Below, in pieces: positions 30,373 to 38,038 of a DNA stretch of 64,000 nt. The stretch's first letter is position 1; every line of letters starts with the position of its first letter. Made by a program: the position numbers and the translations under genes. Source of the DNA: Serratia plymuthica NBRC 102599 (GTDB lineage: Bacteria; Pseudomonadota; Gammaproteobacteria; Enterobacterales; Enterobacteriaceae); assembly GCF_001590925.1 (NCBI RefSeq), contig NZ_BCTU01000001.1, positions 1-64,000 on the forward strand. Direction: 5' to 3'. Under the pieces are notes generated by a model. The model made no database searches. It was not told the DNA's origin and saw only the letters and a program-made list of their open reading frames with translations.

Positions 30373-30798
30373 ATGTATAAATTGATACTTCTGGCATTAA
30401 CGATGGCATTTCAGGGGAGCGCGCAGGCGGCTGAAGATCACGGCGAAGGGATCAGCAAAGAGACCCTGCTGAGAACCGAAACCTCGTGGGAGGGCACGCC
30501 GTACGGGCAGTATCCGGCCGGCGCCCCACAGATCACCATGTTGAAAGTGACGGTGGAGCCGAATAAGGTGCTCGCCTGGCATACGCATCCGTGCATCAGC
30601 GCGGTATATATGACCGGCGGCAGCGTTTCTCTCACGGTAAAAAAAACCGGCTTGAAGCACACCTTTAAGCAAGGGGATTCCTTTACCGACACGGTAGATA
30701 TCGTTCATCAGGGCGTTTCCGGCGATAAAGGGGCAGAGATGCTGGTGTTCTTCGCTTGTGCCGACAACAAACCACTGACGGTGAAAACCGCCGAATAA
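30373..30798 (+). CDS. Secreted small cupin-domain protein
   Basis: A 141-residue protein with a Sec signal peptide (MYKLILLALTMAFQGSAQA, cleavage likely before AEDHG), hence probably periplasmic. The mature part is a single cupin: motif 1 has HTH (AWHTHPCISAVYMTGG), and motif 2 has a His in DIVHQGV. The usual Glu of motif 1 is not seen, so metal binding would rely on the histidines alone. The function is unknown. It lies 83 nt after the TPP-enzyme gene on the same strand with no terminator between, so they may share a transcript. Confidence 0.8.
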   Translation: MYKLILLALTMAFQGSAQAAEDHGEGISKETLLRTETSWEGTPYGQYPAGAPQITMLKVTVEPNKVLAWHTHPCISAVYMTGGSVSLTVKKTGLKHTFKQGDSFTDTVDIVHQGVSGDKGAEMLVFFACADNKPLTVKTAE

Positions 30799-30842
30799 TA
30801 GTGTCTTTCAAGCTGCGGCGTTGTTGACTGCACTGCCCGTAG

Positions 30843-30862
30843 GGGGCGAATATGTTCGCCCC
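30843..30862 (+). repeat. Perfect hairpin between cupin and exporter genes
   Basis: GGGGCGAA (30843-30850) pairs with TTCGCCCC (30855-30862) around TATG. It is followed by GTTTGAT rather than a T-run, so it may be an attenuator or stability element, not a full terminator. The 174-nt gap also contains a TCTTTCAAGCTGCGGCG stretch that resembles dispersed intergenic repeats of this genus; I cannot confirm this. Confidence 0.5.
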
Positions 30863-30972
30863 GTTTGATACGGGTGCAGCATACGGAGGCACTGGCCCAC
30901 TCTGGGGCAGCCTGTCCGTACAGGGTATAGATCATTTTTTGCCGCCCGTTTGGGTCGCATTCCGAGGAAATC

Positions 30973-31836
30973 ATGGTTGCTTTGTGGATGGTCGTCGCCA
31001 GCGGGTTTTTCGCGCTGATGGGGGCCAGTGTTAAACTGGCTTCGGCCAAAGTCGGCTTTTTCGATATTATTTTTTATCGTTCGTTTATTAACGTACTGAT
31101 CGTCGCCGCGCTGATTAAGGTTAAAAATCTCGGTTTCCGCACGCAGCACCTCGGTTTGCATATGAAACGCGCCGCCATCGGCAATGCGGCGATGTATTGC
31201 GGTTTTTATTCGCTGATCCACCTGCCGATCGCTACCGCCACCACGCTGGGTTACACCAACCCGATCTTTCAGTCGGCGATCGCCTTCGTTACCTCCAAAG
31301 GCCAATTGACCGGCAAACTGCTGTTTTCCGTGCTGTTGGGGTTTATCGGCATACTGGTGTTGCTGCGCCCGGACACGCCGAATGGCGAGTATGTCGCTAC
31401 TCTGATTGGCCTCTTATCCGGCCTGCTGACTGCGCTGGCCTATTTCAATGTCGGTAAACTGGTGCGCAGTGGTGAGCCGGAGCTGCGGGTGGTGTTCTAT
31501 TTCTCGCTGGTGGGCACGGTGATTGGCTGTGTGATGACTGCGGTGGTGGGCTTTACGGCCCTGGACAGCGCCATGATGCTGTGCGTAGGCGCTATCGGTG
31601 TATTCGGCAGTTTGGGGCAAATCACCATGACCCGCGCTTACGGTAGCGGCAATGCGGTGATTGTCAGCATCCTGTCCTACAGCACCATCATTTTCTCCAC
31701 GCTACTCGGTTATCTGCTGTTTGGCGAAAAGCTGTCTTATATTGCTGCAGCCGGTATGGCGTTGATTATTCTTTCCGGCGCATTGGCCATTTTGAAACGC
31801 AGTCCGGCGAAAGCCTCGAAGGCTGCGGCAGTTTAA
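30973..31836 (+). CDS. EamA/DMT-family membrane transporter (probable exporter)
   Basis: A 287-residue protein of the drug/metabolite transporter superfamily, with about ten hydrophobic helices arranged as two EamA halves (from MVALWMVVASGFFALMGASVK, and from LIGLLSGLLTALAYFNVGKLV). Typical motifs are seen: FYRSFINV in the first half, ATTLGYTNPIFQSAIAF, and the C-terminal LLGYLLFGEKLSYIAAAGMALIILSG-type region. Such proteins usually export small metabolites or amino acids. Its location after the TPP enzyme and cupin suggests it exports a product or precursor of that pathway; this is inference. AGGAAATC precedes the ATG. The next gene starts 18 nt after its stop. Confidence 0.85.
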   Translation: MVALWMVVASGFFALMGASVKLASAKVGFFDIIFYRSFINVLIVAALIKVKNLGFRTQHLGLHMKRAAIGNAAMYCGFYSLIHLPIATATTLGYTNPIFQSAIAFVTSKGQLTGKLLFSVLLGFIGILVLLRPDTPNGEYVATLIGLLSGLLTALAYFNVGKLVRSGEPELRVVFYFSLVGTVIGCVMTAVVGFTALDSAMMLCVGAIGVFGSLGQITMTRAYGSGNAVIVSILSYSTIIFSTLLGYLLFGEKLSYIAAAGMALIILSGALAILKRSPAKASKAAAV

Positions 31837-31854
31837 CCATAAGGAGAGAGACAA

Positions 31855-32370
31855 TTGGATGTAAGCCCAGCCAGGGAACTGGCACGTTATGGATTGTATG
31901 GCATTGTGGCGACCGTCGGTATGGACCTGGTCAATTTTATTGCCGCGTCCGCCGGGGTTATCAGTAAACTGAACCTGGTTTTTATCGGCAATTTAGCCAA
32001 TCAATGGTGGCATGGGCAATTCCTGTTCCTGCGGCCTGGCGATATTCCCCCGGCGCCGCACGCATTATTATTGGGCTACAGTGCGCATTATTTTGCCGGT
32101 ATCTTCCTGGCGCTTCTTTTTTATTATTTTGTTTTTTCTGTTTATCACCCGCGCAGCGGTGCTCTATGCCGGGCCGTTATTTATGGCCTGATTTGTTCGC
32201 TTATATCGCTATGTTTAATTTATCCCTCGGTAGGATTGGGCTTTTTCGGCAGCGCCACTAACGGCACAGGTCTGCTGGTGGCTAGTCTGGTCAACCATGT
32301 CGTATATGGTTTGGCCTTGGGTATTTGCGGCATTTGGCCGCGCCGACAGCCAGTTCGCGTGTTGCATTAA
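31855..32370 (+). CDS. Small membrane protein, DUF2938-like
   Basis: A 171-residue hydrophobic protein with four or so helices. ATVGMDLVNF near the N-terminus and the order of small-residue helices resemble the DUF2938 family of uncharacterised membrane proteins; I assign this from pattern memory only. The start is TTG at 31855, chosen because AAGGAG lies 8 nt upstream and the frame has no earlier start. With an 18-nt gap to the EamA gene, co-transcription is likely. There are no catalytic motifs and no known function. Confidence 0.65.
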   Translation: MDVSPARELARYGLYGIVATVGMDLVNFIAASAGVISKLNLVFIGNLANQWWHGQFLFLRPGDIPPAPHALLLGYSAHYFAGIFLALLFYYFVFSVYHPRSGALCRAVIYGLICSLISLCLIYPSVGLGFFGSATNGTGLLVASLVNHVVYGLALGICGIWPRRQPVRVLH

Positions 32371-32525
32371 ACGATCATATTTGCCCTGCTCATGCATTAA
32401 TGAATCACTGTGATGCATTCTTGGCTATTTTTGCTCTTATACCCAAACGGTATGATGAACGCGTTTCCTGATTGAGTTTGGTTTTCAGGACAGAATGTTT
32501 ATCCAGCTTGTTTCGGGAGAGAAAA

Positions 32526-33764
32526 ATGTCTGAAGGTGTCGCTGTTAATCAAGCAGCTAAAACGAATTCGGGCACGTCGCATTTTGCCATTCTGCTTTTT
32601 TTAGCGCTGGCATTAATGTCTGCGTTGCTTAATAGCAGTGCACCGACGCCGCTTTATCCGCTTTATCAACATGAATTGGGTTTAAGCTCGGTCAGTCTGA
32701 CAATTATTTATGGCGCTTATGCGGCAGGGGTGCTGATTTCACTGTTTGGCGTGGGCAACATGGCCGGCAAGGTGAAAGATCTGCGCAGCATGATTGTGCC
32801 GGCGCTGCTGGTGGTGTTAGCCGGCGCGCTGTTGTTTTCGATGGCCGATTCGTTTTTGATGATGTTTATGGCACGGTTGCTGGCCGGGATTGGGACCGGT
32901 GCGCTGACCGGGGCGGCCAATATTGCGCTGGTGCGTTTTGGGCCGAAAGACGGCGGTAAGAATGCGGCGCTGATCGCTACGCTGTCATTTACTCTCGGCC
33001 TGGCGTTGGGGCCGATTTTCAGCGGTGTGGCGCTGCAAACCGGATTCCATACTACGTCATTGCCCTTCATTATCATCATGGCGGTGGCGGCAGTCGCCGC
33101 GCTGGGCGTGATGCTGAAATGGCCGGGTGAAGTGGTGGTTGTGCCGGTAAGCGGGGAGCCGGCGGCAGTGCCCGAAAAGAGTTCGTTGGCGGACGGCCTG
33201 CGCGCCACGGGCGGCAAGTTCTTCTTGTGTGCCGGTGCGTTGTTCATCTGTTGGGCGGTCGCTGCCAGTATTCTGGCGATTGGCCCGAGCGTATCGGAAA
33301 AGCTGTTGGGCATGCACAGCCGTGGTGTTTACGGTTATGTGATTGCCGTGTACCTGGTGATTGCCGGCATTAGCCAGATCCTCAGTCGCCGCATTAATGC
33401 GCGGCACTCGCTGATGTTTGGTTGCCTGGCGCAGGCGTTGTCGGTGGTGGTGTTCGCCGAGGCGATTCAGATCCACTCGCTGGGCCTGGCAGCCGCCGGG
33501 ATGGTGATTGCCGGTTATGCCTACGGCGCCATTTTTGTCGGCAGCGCCACGCTGGTGAATCTGATTTCACCGAAGGCCAGCCACGCAAGACTGATTTCGC
33601 TGTTTTACGTTATTGCTTATATCGCCAACTGGGTACCCATTCTGTTGGGGGTAGTGATCGACCATGCGAGCCTGCACCTGGCGGTCAACCTGTTATTTGT
33701 GGTCAGTACCCTGGTGTGCTTGATTCTGAGCTTCATGGTGACCCGCGCGGGCTTCCCGCGCTGA
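32526..33764 (+). CDS. Major facilitator superfamily transporter
   Basis: A 412-residue protein with about twelve hydrophobic helices in two halves separated by a charged loop (GEVVVVPVSGEPAAVPEKSSLADGLR, split here about residue 215). The helix 2-3 loop (GNMAGKVKDLRSM) resembles the MFS motif A region, and MARLLAGIGTGALTGAANIAL fits motif B. The substrate is unknown. The start at 32526 (MSEGVAVN) follows GGGAGAG; an in-frame ATG 18 codons upstream lacks a ribosome-binding site. The 155-nt gap before it suggests its own promoter rather than membership in the TPP cluster. A strong terminator follows. Confidence 0.88.
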   Translation: MSEGVAVNQAAKTNSGTSHFAILLFLALALMSALLNSSAPTPLYPLYQHELGLSSVSLTIIYGAYAAGVLISLFGVGNMAGKVKDLRSMIVPALLVVLAGALLFSMADSFLMMFMARLLAGIGTGALTGAANIALVRFGPKDGGKNAALIATLSFTLGLALGPIFSGVALQTGFHTTSLPFIIIMAVAAVAALGVMLKWPGEVVVVPVSGEPAAVPEKSSLADGLRATGGKFFLCAGALFICWAVAASILAIGPSVSEKLLGMHSRGVYGYVIAVYLVIAGISQILSRRINARHSLMFGCLAQALSVVVFAEAIQIHSLGLAAAGMVIAGYAYGAIFVGSATLVNLISPKASHARLISLFYVIAYIANWVPILLGVVIDHASLHLAVNLLFVVSTLVCLILSFMVTRAGFPR

Positions 33765-33883
33765 TACCCGCCGCTTGTAAAGCCACCGCGTGGTTGGCTG
33801 CAACTTGATGTTCATAGGGTATAAGAAAGAATACTTTAGCCACGCAATGTGGCGGACGATTTCCCTGGTGTTGTTGTGTGTCA

Positions 33884-33915
33884 TTTCCAGCGTGCTTGCC
33901 ACGCTGGTTTTTTTT
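33884..33915 (+). terminator. Rho-independent terminator after the MFS gene
   Basis: CCAGCGTG (33887-33894) pairs perfectly with CACGCTGG (33900-33907) around CTTGC, followed by eight T. This is a strong intrinsic terminator. Confidence 0.93.
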
Positions 33916-33966
33916 GTGACAAATTCCACAAGTCTGTAATTTCCATTTCTCTCATTGCATATTTTT

Positions 33967-33982
33967 TGTGATTTTTATCACA
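33967..33982. promoter_or_regulatory. CRP binding site upstream of ycdZ
   Basis: TGTGA-N6-TCACA (33967-33971 and 33978-33982), a perfect match to both CRP half-sites. TACACT at 34003-34008 could be the -10, which would put CRP at about -41, a class II activation geometry. I infer that ycdZ is cAMP-CRP activated. Confidence 0.8.
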
Positions 33983-34037
33983 TAAATTTGCCGATTTTCG
34001 AGTACACTGCGCGCTTTCTTTTCTGCCGGGTCGATTT

Positions 34038-34541
34038 ATGAACGTTATTTTCGCCATTGCTGTCACTACCGGAATTCTGTCCGGCGTCTGGGGATGGGTT
34101 GCCGTCAGCCTGGGGCTGATCGGCTGGGCCGGCTTCCTCGGTTGCACCGCCTATTTCGCCTGTCCGCAGGGTGGGCTGAAAGGGTTGTTGATCAGCACGC
34201 TGACCAGCTGTAGCGGGGTGTTTTGGGCGATGGCGATTATTCACGGCAGCGACCTAGCGCCGGGTTGGAGCATGCTCGGCTACTTGCTGACCGGTATAGT
34301 GGCCTTCCTGATGTGCATTCAGGCCAAACAGCAGTGGTTGGGGTTTGTGCCCGGCACCTTTATCGGCGCTTGCGCTACCTTTGCCGGCGGGGGCGACTGG
34401 CCGCTGGTGACGGCCTCTTTACTGGTGGGGCTGGTGTTTGGTTACGCGATGAAAAACAGCGGGCTGTGGCTGGCGGCGCGCAGCGAGAAGGCGAAAATGC
34501 CTGACGTGGCTACCGCGCATTCAAATAGTGCCGCCGAGTGA
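34038..34541 (+). CDS. ycdZ: DUF1097 inner membrane protein YcdZ
   Basis: A 167-residue membrane protein of the DUF1097 family, very close to E. coli YcdZ (163 residues; shared stretches include VTTGILSGVWGWVAVSLGL, FLGCTAYFACPQGGLKGL and FGYAMKNSGLWLAARS). Five to six hydrophobic helices are apparent. The function is not established. A perfect CRP site lies about 55 nt upstream. The last 21 nt overlap, tail to tail, the 3' end of the IdnR-like gene on the other strand. Confidence 0.92.
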   Translation: MNVIFAIAVTTGILSGVWGWVAVSLGLIGWAGFLGCTAYFACPQGGLKGLLISTLTSCSGVFWAMAIIHGSDLAPGWSMLGYLLTGIVAFLMCIQAKQQWLGFVPGTFIGACATFAGGGDWPLVTASLLVGLVFGYAMKNSGLWLAARSEKAKMPDVATAHSNSAAE

Positions 34542-35504
34542 AATGCGGTAGTGCAAGTCAACGCGCTCAATGCACGGCACCCCTTTTATGCGCTTCAGCA
34601 GGATCTCGGTGGCTACCTTGCCGATATCAAAGCGGGGAGTAATCACGCTGGCGATGCCCGGCGTGGTGGCTTTACCGATATCCAGACCGTGAAAACCTGA
34701 CAGAGCGATGTCCTGCGGGATCTTCAACCCAAGCCGCAGGCACTCTTGCAACACGCCTACCGCCAGATCGTCGTTAGTGCAGAGTATGCCGTCCAGATCA
34801 GGATAAAGCCGACGCGCCATTGCCAGCATATCGGAGCCGACCGAGACCGATGAAACCTTATGCGGCGTGATCTGGCGTGGGGGCAATCCCTGATTTTCCA
34901 TCGCCCGGCAATAGCCCTGAAAGCGTTTCAAGTCGCGTGCATCGGACATGGCGCCGAAATAGACCACCTGGCGTTTACCGCTGGCAAGCAGCGCTTCGGT
35001 CATGTCATAACCCGCCTGATAGTTATCGAACCCCACGGCAATTCGCCCTGCCGGCCCTTCAAGATCCATCACCTGCGCCACCGGGATTTTTGCCGCCGTC
35101 AGGTACTTTTCCGCCCGCAGAGTGTGTTGTGAATCGGTAAGGATCAGCCCGGCGATCGGGTAGGCCAGCAACTGGACGATGTGCTCTTCCTCGCGTTCGC
35201 GGCTGTAGTCATAGTTCACCACCAGCGTTTGATAACCCTGATCCAGAGTGACGGATTCTATGCCGGCCAGCAGATCGGCAAAGATCTGGTTGTTGAAGGA
35301 GGGGACTAACACGCCGATGCGCGGTTTTTGGTTGGAACGCGCTTCATCCGTGTCGGTGAAGTTCACCTCTTTCATCACGTCGGCGATGCGCGCGGCGGTG
35401 TCGGCCGCCACCTTTTCCGGCGTACGCAGATAGCGGCTGACGGTCATTTTGGTCACACCGGCGAGCAGCGCGATATCTTGCAGCGTAACGCGTTGGTTCT
35501 TCAT
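34521..35504 (-). CDS. idnR: LacI-family regulator, IdnR/GntR-like
   Basis: A 327-residue LacI-family repressor. The HTH and hinge lie at residues 5-55 (VTLQDIALLAGVTKMTVSRYLRTPEKVA in two parts), then the sugar-binding core with RIGVLVPSFNNQIFADLLAGIES and the C-terminal ASVITPRFDIGKVATEILL. These match E. coli IdnR/GntR, whose effectors are 5-ketogluconate/idonate or gluconate. Compared with IdnR, the segment after the hinge is about 15 residues shorter (NFTDTDEARSNQKPRIGV). It is divergent from idnO, whose promoter it probably controls; the gene symbol is by homology and context. The 3' end overlaps ycdZ by 21 nt. Confidence 0.8.
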   Translation of the reverse strand: MKNQRVTLQDIALLAGVTKMTVSRYLRTPEKVAADTAARIADVMKEVNFTDTDEARSNQKPRIGVLVPSFNNQIFADLLAGIESVTLDQGYQTLVVNYDYSREREEEHIVQLLAYPIAGLILTDSQHTLRAEKYLTAAKIPVAQVMDLEGPAGRIAVGFDNYQAGYDMTEALLASGKRQVVYFGAMSDARDLKRFQGYCRAMENQGLPPRQITPHKVSSVSVGSDMLAMARRLYPDLDGILCTNDDLAVGVLQECLRLGLKIPQDIALSGFHGLDIGKATTPGIASVITPRFDIGKVATEILLKRIKGVPCIERVDLHYRISLGGTI

Positions 35505-35655
35505 TCTGGAGCCTTAGCAGGGTGGGGCGGAGAAATCGCGGATAACCCCATGTTAGCAAATCGATTTGGTGATAACAATCGACGTCATAAAGTATAAAAA
35601 TCCTATTTATCAATGGAATATGTCAATTGTCTGGCCTGTGCGACTGCGCGGCGTC

Positions 35656-35671
35656 ACGTTAAAGGTAACAG
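35656..35671. promoter_or_regulatory. Candidate GntR/IdnR-type operator
   Basis: ACGTTAAAGGTAACAG matches 12 of 16 positions of the GntR-family palindrome ATGTTACCGGTAACAT, and a further half-site GTAACAT lies at 35678-35684. Its position between the regulator and idnO, 105 nt before the idnO start, fits an autoregulated divergent operator. Confidence 0.5.
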
Positions 35672-35692
35672 CTTTTAGTAACATGATTTTAA

Positions 35693-35706
35693 GTGATGCA
35701 GCTCAC
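35693..35706. promoter_or_regulatory. CRP binding site upstream of idnO
   Basis: GTGA-TGCAGC-TCAC (35693-35696, 35703-35706) has both core CRP half-sites at the correct 6-bp spacing, about 70 nt before the idnO start. E. coli idn and gnt operons are catabolite-controlled by CRP, which supports the assignment. Confidence 0.65.
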
Positions 35707-35775
35707 GTTTTTGCCGGCGGCAATCCGGTGAGATAGGCGCCTGTTCTAACTGAATGACAGGGATCGGGGAACCTC

Positions 35776-36540
35776 ATGAACAACTTATTTTCGCTGGATA
35801 ATAAAAAAATACTGATTACCGGCGCGTCACGGGGCATTGGTTTTCTGCTGGCGCGCGGGCTGGCGCAGTACGGCGCGCACATTCTGGTCAACGCCACCAG
35901 CCGGGAAAACGCGCAGCGCGCGGTGGATGCGCTGCGGCGTGAAGGTTTCAGTGCCGATGCCGCCCCTTTTGACGTGACCGACTCGCAGGCTATTCATGCC
36001 GCCATTGAGCAGATTGAGGCGGAAATGGGCGCGATTGATGTGCTGATTAACAACGCCGGTATCCAGCGGCGCCATCCCTTTACCGAATTCCCGGAAAAAG
36101 ACTGGGACGACATTATCGCCGTCAATCAGAAAGCGGTATTTATGGTGTCGCAAACTGTGGCGCGCCATATGGTGCAGCGCCAAAGCGGCAAAATTATCAA
36201 CATCGGCTCGATGCAGAGTGAGCTGGGGCGCGACACCATTACGCCCTATGCCGCCTCCAAAGGTGCGGTGAAAATGCTGACGCGCGGCATGTGCGTGGAG
36301 CTGGCGCGTTACAACATTCAGGTCAACGGCATCGCGCCGGGCTATTTCAAAACCGAAATGACCCAGGCGTTGGCGGACAATCCGGAGTTTACCGCCTGGC
36401 TGACCAAACGCACCCCGGCCGCACGCTGGGGCGATCCGCAGGAGTTGATTGGCGCGGCGGTGTTTTTGTCGTCCAAAGCGTCGGACTTTGTTAATGGCCA
36501 TTTGCTGTTTGTCGATGGCGGCATGTCCGCTGCGGTATAG
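35776..36540 (+). CDS. idnO: Gluconate 5-dehydrogenase (5-keto-D-gluconate reductase)
   Basis: A 254-residue classical short-chain dehydrogenase, the same length as E. coli IdnO and very similar throughout. The cofactor motif is TGASRGIG (residues 16-23), the structural motif NNAGIQRRHPFTEFPEKDW, and the catalytic Ser in INIGSMQSELGRD with YAASKG (Tyr-x-x-x-Lys). IdnO reduces 5-ketogluconate to gluconate with NAD(P)H in the cytoplasm. GGGGAACCTC precedes the ATG. It is first in a two-gene unit with idnD and divergent from the IdnR-like regulator. Confidence 0.92.
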   Translation: MNNLFSLDNKKILITGASRGIGFLLARGLAQYGAHILVNATSRENAQRAVDALRREGFSADAAPFDVTDSQAIHAAIEQIEAEMGAIDVLINNAGIQRRHPFTEFPEKDWDDIIAVNQKAVFMVSQTVARHMVQRQSGKIINIGSMQSELGRDTITPYAASKGAVKMLTRGMCVELARYNIQVNGIAPGYFKTEMTQALADNPEFTAWLTKRTPAARWGDPQELIGAAVFLSSKASDFVNGHLLFVDGGMSAAV

Positions 36541-36561
36541 CGACCTGTTCAACGGAAAATC

Positions 36562-37596
36562 ATGATGAAAATTCAAACCCGGTCCTGTGTGGTCAACGGC
36601 AAATATGATGTGGCGGTGGTGGAGCAAGAGGTGGAATATCAGGGAACCGGCACGCTGGTGAAAATCACTCGTGGCGGAATCTGCGGTTCAGATCTGCATT
36701 ATTATCAGGAAGGTAAGGTCGGCAGTTTTCAGGTGCGTCAGCCGATGGTGCTTGGCCATGAGGTGATCGGCGAAGTGGTGGCCAGCGATTCGGCGCTGCT
36801 GACCGCGGGCCAGAAAGTGGCGCTGAACCCCAGCAAGCCATGCGGGCAGTGCAAGTATTGTCTGGCGAATCAGCAAAACCAATGTACCCAAATGCGTTTT
36901 TTCGGCAGCGCGATGTATTTCCCGCATGTTGACGGCGCGTTCACCCAATACAAGGTGGTCGATAGCGCACAGTGTATTGCGTTCGACGCCGATCGCGACG
37001 AAAAGGTGATGGTGTTTGCCGAACCCCTGGCGGTGGCGATCCACGCCGCGAAGCAGCCCGGTGAAGTCAAAGGGAAAAAGGTGTTCGTGTCCGGTGTCGG
37101 CCCGATAGGCTGCTTACTGGTCGCGGCGCTGAAGGCGCTGGGTGCCGGTGAAATTGTCTGCGCCGATCTCAGCCCGCGTTGCCTGGATATTGCCGGTGAA
37201 ATGGGGGCCGACGTCCGTTTGCACGCCGCCGACGACGACTTCAGCGGTTATCTGCAGGAAAAAGGGTATTTTGATATCGCTTTTGAGGTTTCCGGCCACC
37301 CGTCGTCTCTACAGCGTTGTCTGGAAATCACCCGTGCCAAAGGGACGGTGGTGCAGGTGGGCATGGGCGGCAGTTTCCCGGATTTCCCGCTGATGCTGCT
37401 GATTGCCAAAGAACTGAACCTGCTGGGATCGTTTCGTTTTGTTGAGGAATTCTCGTTGGCGGTGACCTGGCTGGCCGAAGGGACAGTCGATCCGCTGCCG
37501 CTGCTTTCCGCCGAGTTCGATAACCGGCAACTGGCGCAGGCGCTGGAGTTTGCCGGTGACAAGAGCCTGGCTGCCAAGGTGCAATTAGTGTTCTGA
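36562..37596 (+). CDS. idnD: L-idonate 5-dehydrogenase
   Basis: A 344-residue zinc medium-chain dehydrogenase (E. coli IdnD 343). The catalytic zinc site is in GGICGSDLHYYQEGKVG and GHEVIGEV; the structural zinc cysteines are in NPSKPCGQCKYCLANQQNQC; the nucleotide site is in VSGVGPIGCLLVAALKALGAG. It oxidises L-idonate to 5-ketogluconate, which IdnO converts to gluconate. It begins 21 nt after idnO; two adjacent ATG codons (36562, 36565) are possible starts. No idonate permease (idnT) or gluconate kinase (idnK) gene is adjacent, unlike E. coli. elaB follows after 86 nt. Confidence 0.93.
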   Translation: MMKIQTRSCVVNGKYDVAVVEQEVEYQGTGTLVKITRGGICGSDLHYYQEGKVGSFQVRQPMVLGHEVIGEVVASDSALLTAGQKVALNPSKPCGQCKYCLANQQNQCTQMRFFGSAMYFPHVDGAFTQYKVVDSAQCIAFDADRDEKVMVFAEPLAVAIHAAKQPGEVKGKKVFVSGVGPIGCLLVAALKALGAGEIVCADLSPRCLDIAGEMGADVRLHAADDDFSGYLQEKGYFDIAFEVSGHPSSLQRCLEITRAKGTVVQVGMGGSFPDFPLMLLIAKELNLLGSFRFVEEFSLAVTWLAEGTVDPLPLLSAEFDNRQLAQALEFAGDKSLAAKVQLVF

Positions 37597-37682
37597 TTTT
37601 AGCCAATAGTCTGATGGCGTGGACCGACGATCCTTGTCTATAGTTAAGAACCGTTTAATTTTTTAACCACGGAGAATTTAAC

Positions 37683-37994
37683 ATGGCGAGAAATACGGAT
37701 GCGGATCAAACCACGCTGGATGATGATCTGAGAATGCTGAGTGACACGCTGGAAGAAGTGTTGAAGTACTCCGGCGATCGCGCCGATCAGGCCTATATCG
37801 ATATCAAGGCCCATGCGGAACAGGCGCTGAGCGAAGTAAAGTCGCGGCTGACTGACACCACCGAGTCCTACTATGCGCGGGCCAAGGATGCCGTATGCCG
37901 CACTGACGGCTACGTGCGCGAAAAACCCTGGCACAGCGTCGGTATTGGCGCCACGGTCGGTTTGGTGCTTGGCCTGTTGCTGGCACGCAAATAA
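37683..37994 (+). CDS. elaB: ElaB/YqjD-type membrane-anchored protein
   Basis: A 103-residue protein of the ElaB/YgaM/YqjD (DUF883) family. A helical, charged body (DDDLRMLSDTLEEVLKYSGDRAD onwards) precedes a single C-terminal transmembrane anchor, VGIGATVGLVLGLLLARK. E. coli ElaB is a tail-anchored inner membrane protein induced by stress and stationary phase, and its paralogue YqjD binds ribosomes. GGAG lies 9 nt before the ATG. In E. coli elaB is next to menF; here the giant glucan synthase gene lies between them. Confidence 0.93.
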   Translation: MARNTDADQTTLDDDLRMLSDTLEEVLKYSGDRADQAYIDIKAHAEQALSEVKSRLTDTTESYYARAKDAVCRTDGYVREKPWHSVGIGATVGLVLGLLLARK

Positions 37995-38010
37995 CGGCCT
38001 GTTGAAGTTG

Positions 38011-38030
38011 GGCGCGGCAATCGCCGCGCC
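38011..38030. terminator. Bidirectional hairpin between elaB and the glucan synthase gene
   Basis: GGCGCGGC (38011-38018) pairs perfectly with GCCGCGCC (38023-38030) around AATC, extended by CCAA/TTGG pairing at the base. It lies in the 44-nt convergent gap. The T content after it is low on both strands. Confidence 0.6.
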
Positions 38031-38038
38031 CCCAATAT

